Positions 62,901 through 64,000 of a DNA stretch of 64,000 nt are shown here, in pieces. The notes under the pieces are model-generated. The model worked only from the letters and a program-made list of their open reading frames with translations. It had not been told where the DNA came from and did not search any database. The translations under genes were made by a program, and so were the position numbers. Each line of letters begins with the position of its first letter. Within the stretch, counting starts at the first letter, position 1. The stretch is from assembly GCF_017874735.1 (NCBI RefSeq), contig NZ_JAGGLV010000021.1, positions 62,001 through 126,000 on the forward strand. The letters are read 5' to 3'. Source of the DNA: Paenibacillus silagei (GTDB lineage: Bacteria; Bacillota; Bacilli; Paenibacillales; Paenibacillaceae).

Positions 62901-64000
62901 TCTGCTCCAAAAGTCGTTGCGGTTTTACGGGCTATCATGCCCCCCGCTGTCTTAAGAATAGCAGTCATCTTATGGAGGCTACCCGATCCATCCCCTGCGT
63001 TCTCATAGACATACTCTGTCGCTTCACCCAACGGATTCATCGTATTTTGTAATCTGCCTTGAGCAGTGTAACTATACGTTTGGCTTTTTGGAACGGAATC
63101 ACTCTCATTTTGATACCTAGACTGCGAAGCGATAAAATGAAAGCTCGGATCATAGGTATAACGAGTCGTGTACTTTTCTTTTAGAGCCACATCATTTCGT
63201 TGTACCACATTCAATGGAACCGTTTGAGAAGTTACATACCCTAGAGCATCATAGCTTATGTCTGTAAATAGTTGATTGGGATTGGGATCCGCATCTCCTT
63301 GATACTCTAGCTGCTCTATAGAAGTAGGGGTATACTTGAAATTGGGTTGGAATCCTGTGTATCGTTCCACCTTGCGTTCTCCTGCATTTGCTCCCGCAAG
63401 AATTGTTTCATCCACTGATACCATTTGCCGTTCATGATTATATGCGGTTGTCACTTTCTCGATTTGTTGTCCGGATTTGTCTAATTGAATGGCCGCACTG
63501 GAAAAGGTATATCCATCAGGAAGTACCATTTCGTTTCCTTTTTCCACTAGTAATGTCGGAAAACCCGAATAATCCCCATTATATTCATAATTGATTCTAT
63601 TGTTAATTTCTTGCACGCCATTTTGTTTTAAAATCACATCATACCGGCTCATAATTCGGCTTTGCTCGATTAAGCCTTCATTCCCAAGATTATGCACCGC
63701 TTTCTCCGGTACATACACGGTCTCAGAGGTAGAATTATACTTTACTTTTGTTAAAATAAGATTGGCTGTATACGTCGAATACATGGACGGAATGCTACGA
63801 TGATAATAATCAAAATTATACATGGCCCCCTGATAATTAAATTCTGTGACGACTTTCCCTTCTATATCAATTTTCGATAGGGCTGAAAGCATTTCTCCAG
63901 TTGAGGACATGAATAGATTATCTTGCGTATACGTGATCCTTTGCACGGCACGTTGGCTCGGATCTTTCACCGTAACAATAAGAGACTCTAAAACTGGTTT
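59912..64000 (-). CDS. Secreted RHS/YD-repeat toxin (RHS-C), N-terminus outside window
   Basis: The frame is open to the window edge, so the first Met seen (63970) is internal; 1362 residues are visible. YD repeats run through most of it, and the core motif RARYYDPSMGRFLNEDT ... PLIRKDPTGH is followed by a tip of about 190 residues. The tip ends with TWKNVVESTKSGPAKFKYGT, NNGKPWVVYEFDDIIGAKSG and IRVEISPDGTIHSHPITPQE; the closing HSHP motif and charged residues suggest a metal-dependent nuclease-like toxin, but this is not certain. Long stretches of its shell are nearly identical in DNA to RHS-A. Confidence 0.83.
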   Translation of the reverse strand, partial: KPVLESLIVTVKDPSQRAVQRITYTQDNLFMSSTGEMLSALSKIDIEGKVVTEFNYQGAMYNFDYYHRSIPSMYSTYTANLILTKVKYNSTSETVYVPEKAVHNLGNEGLIEQSRIMSRYDVILKQNGVQEINNRINYEYNGDYSGFPTLLVEKGNEMVLPDGYTFSSAAIQLDKSGQQIEKVTTAYNHERQMVSVDETILAGANAGERKVERYTGFQPNFKYTPTSIEQLEYQGDADPNPNQLFTDISYDALGYVTSQTVPLNVVQRNDVALKEKYTTRYTYDPSFHFIASQSRYQNESDSVPKSQTYSYTAQGRLQNTMNPLGEATEYVYENAGDGSGSLHKMTAILKTAGGMIARKTATTFGAETGYAYPTKQEDYIDIGQPAQQIISKTMGYDLGLGKLVRETDGNNQTRSYVYDELGRLLKITKPNYTNTNGISYSETEEYKYTNNQVSTNYDAVNAGTKSFVVDTIHSVTQTSNGNTVKTYGIVFYNGLGQALLEERYDPNVERYTQTQYHYDEWSRPVYSIDPAGNTLTASYDGWGRQNRANNANDDQMISDYNFKTRTSTSYIKDHTNEEKLNYVEQSYDPWGNKLSAATYKDWPTNQQRIAESYRYDIMGNVTGYTDPNHNLNEDGVTTSFAYDALGRLISLKDALNQTTNYSYDGNGQVTKVTIQAKGGTPQTLNTKAYNELGLPSIKQDGASQSESYTYNNLGQLAAKTDRNGSSFGYVYDESGQLKTSTIRGNINNVTQTQETKMIYGDGSSDKQTVIAFMNGVQTASHTQTQNSLGQLRSLYSQSGAHTAWIGNKLDVLGRMKQITDNYMGFSANYQYQKERLDKVQTNGSSTLNSDPSVNAQYSYYANNQIHRIVYPTLTDGSQLITTYTYNKALGWTESMENTKGSGSLSSYNYSYDNNGNRISVSESRNGAAAQKTNYSYDALNRLISISRPNGGQTTYTYDVRGNRLTLSDTSTVSLDSADTSYTYDLQNTLTSVTKGGASTSFQYYADGMRSMKTKGNTQTQVNYNFQGQVISEEKLVNGDFVEQANFVRGDRVLVKKDKNVKDNTVKDYYYLYNGHGDVVQIVDTTGKVVNNYVYDEWGNIASQDEKTSNSFKYTGEVYDEETGLYYLRARYYDPSMGRFLNEDTYEGQIDNPLSQNLYTYVGNNPLIRKDPTGHDWLDKLSGFLNGVSDDLTFGLWTYAWDKVYTERDADYYKGYNTYSKNFTPQTKEQELALFALMQSHGFSKMKASQVMDEVMGDVKFKFIIYDAKHFAKKNVTWKNVVESTKSGPAKFKYGTNVEKLEREALKQGVFVNNGKPWVVYEFDDIIGAKSGIETPYIRVEISPDGTIHSHPITPQEYKKYIK

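Noticed and set aside
24500..64000. Prophage or ICE
   Set aside because: No integrase, terminase, capsid, relaxase or conjugation gene is present; all content fits a chromosomal polymorphic-toxin island.

Overview
The window looks like Paenibacillus (Bacillales) chromosome. The signs are strong AGGAGG-type ribosome binding sites with many TTG/GTG starts, plant-polysaccharide enzymes (GH94, GH127, a GH74-X2-X2-CBM3 xyloglucanase, an Axe2-like esterase), a sigma/DUF4179-type anti-sigma pair, Spo0A-type boxes, and WapA-like secreted RHS proteins. No rRNA, tRNA or CRISPR was found. Everything here comes from reading the sequence; no database search was run.

Positions 1 to about 24.2 kb are ordinary, fairly GC-rich housekeeping and catabolic DNA. 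In order: the end of a GH94 phosphorylase, a GH127 arabinofuranosidase with a divergent AraC regulator, a YitT membrane protein, a two-gene ThrE-type exporter, a CPA1 cation/proton antiporter, a catechol 2,3-dioxygenase (CatE), a three-gene operon (GNAT acetyltransferase, membrane-anchored HTH, DUF4085-like), two tandem candidate small RNAs, an Rrf2 repressor with an AhpD-like protein, methionine aminopeptidase, an Axe2-like esterase, a DUF1641/NDH-2 operon divergent from a nitroreductase with FNR/CRP-type palindromes between them, an EVE/PUA-like protein, a candidate non-coding RNA, the sigma/anti-sigma pair and the secreted xyloglucanase.

From about 24.5 kb to the end the DNA becomes more AT-rich and repetitive and is almost wholly minus-strand: a polymorphic-toxin island of three cassettes. 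Each complete cassette reads promoter, a run of secreted YD-tagged proteins, one giant secreted RHS protein with a variable C-terminal toxin, small immunity-type genes, terminator. Cassette A runs from 58.4 to 44.3 kb (four YD-tagged proteins plus a 1870-aa RHS), cassette B from 44.1 to about 24.5 kb (seven YD-tagged proteins plus an 1857-aa RHS), and cassette C enters from the right edge (RHS fragment plus immunity and orphan-toxin genes). The two visible cassette promoters are homologous and each has two TGTCGA(A/T/G) Spo0A-type boxes exactly 20 bp apart.

The most striking system is the set of eleven YD-tagged proteins. Each has a signal peptide, one short pair of YD repeats (YxYDxxGRL ... 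YxYDxNGNLIK) and an array of one kind of binding-type domain: ricin-B lectin, PA14, VCBS/FG-GAP, GBS-Bsp-like, NBR1-like Ig, or CBM4/9-like jelly rolls. The YD pair may be N-terminal, C-terminal or internal. My inference is that these are binding modules or adaptors for the RHS shells, which carry no recognisable wall- or glycan-binding domain themselves: a WapA-like system split into separate polypeptides.
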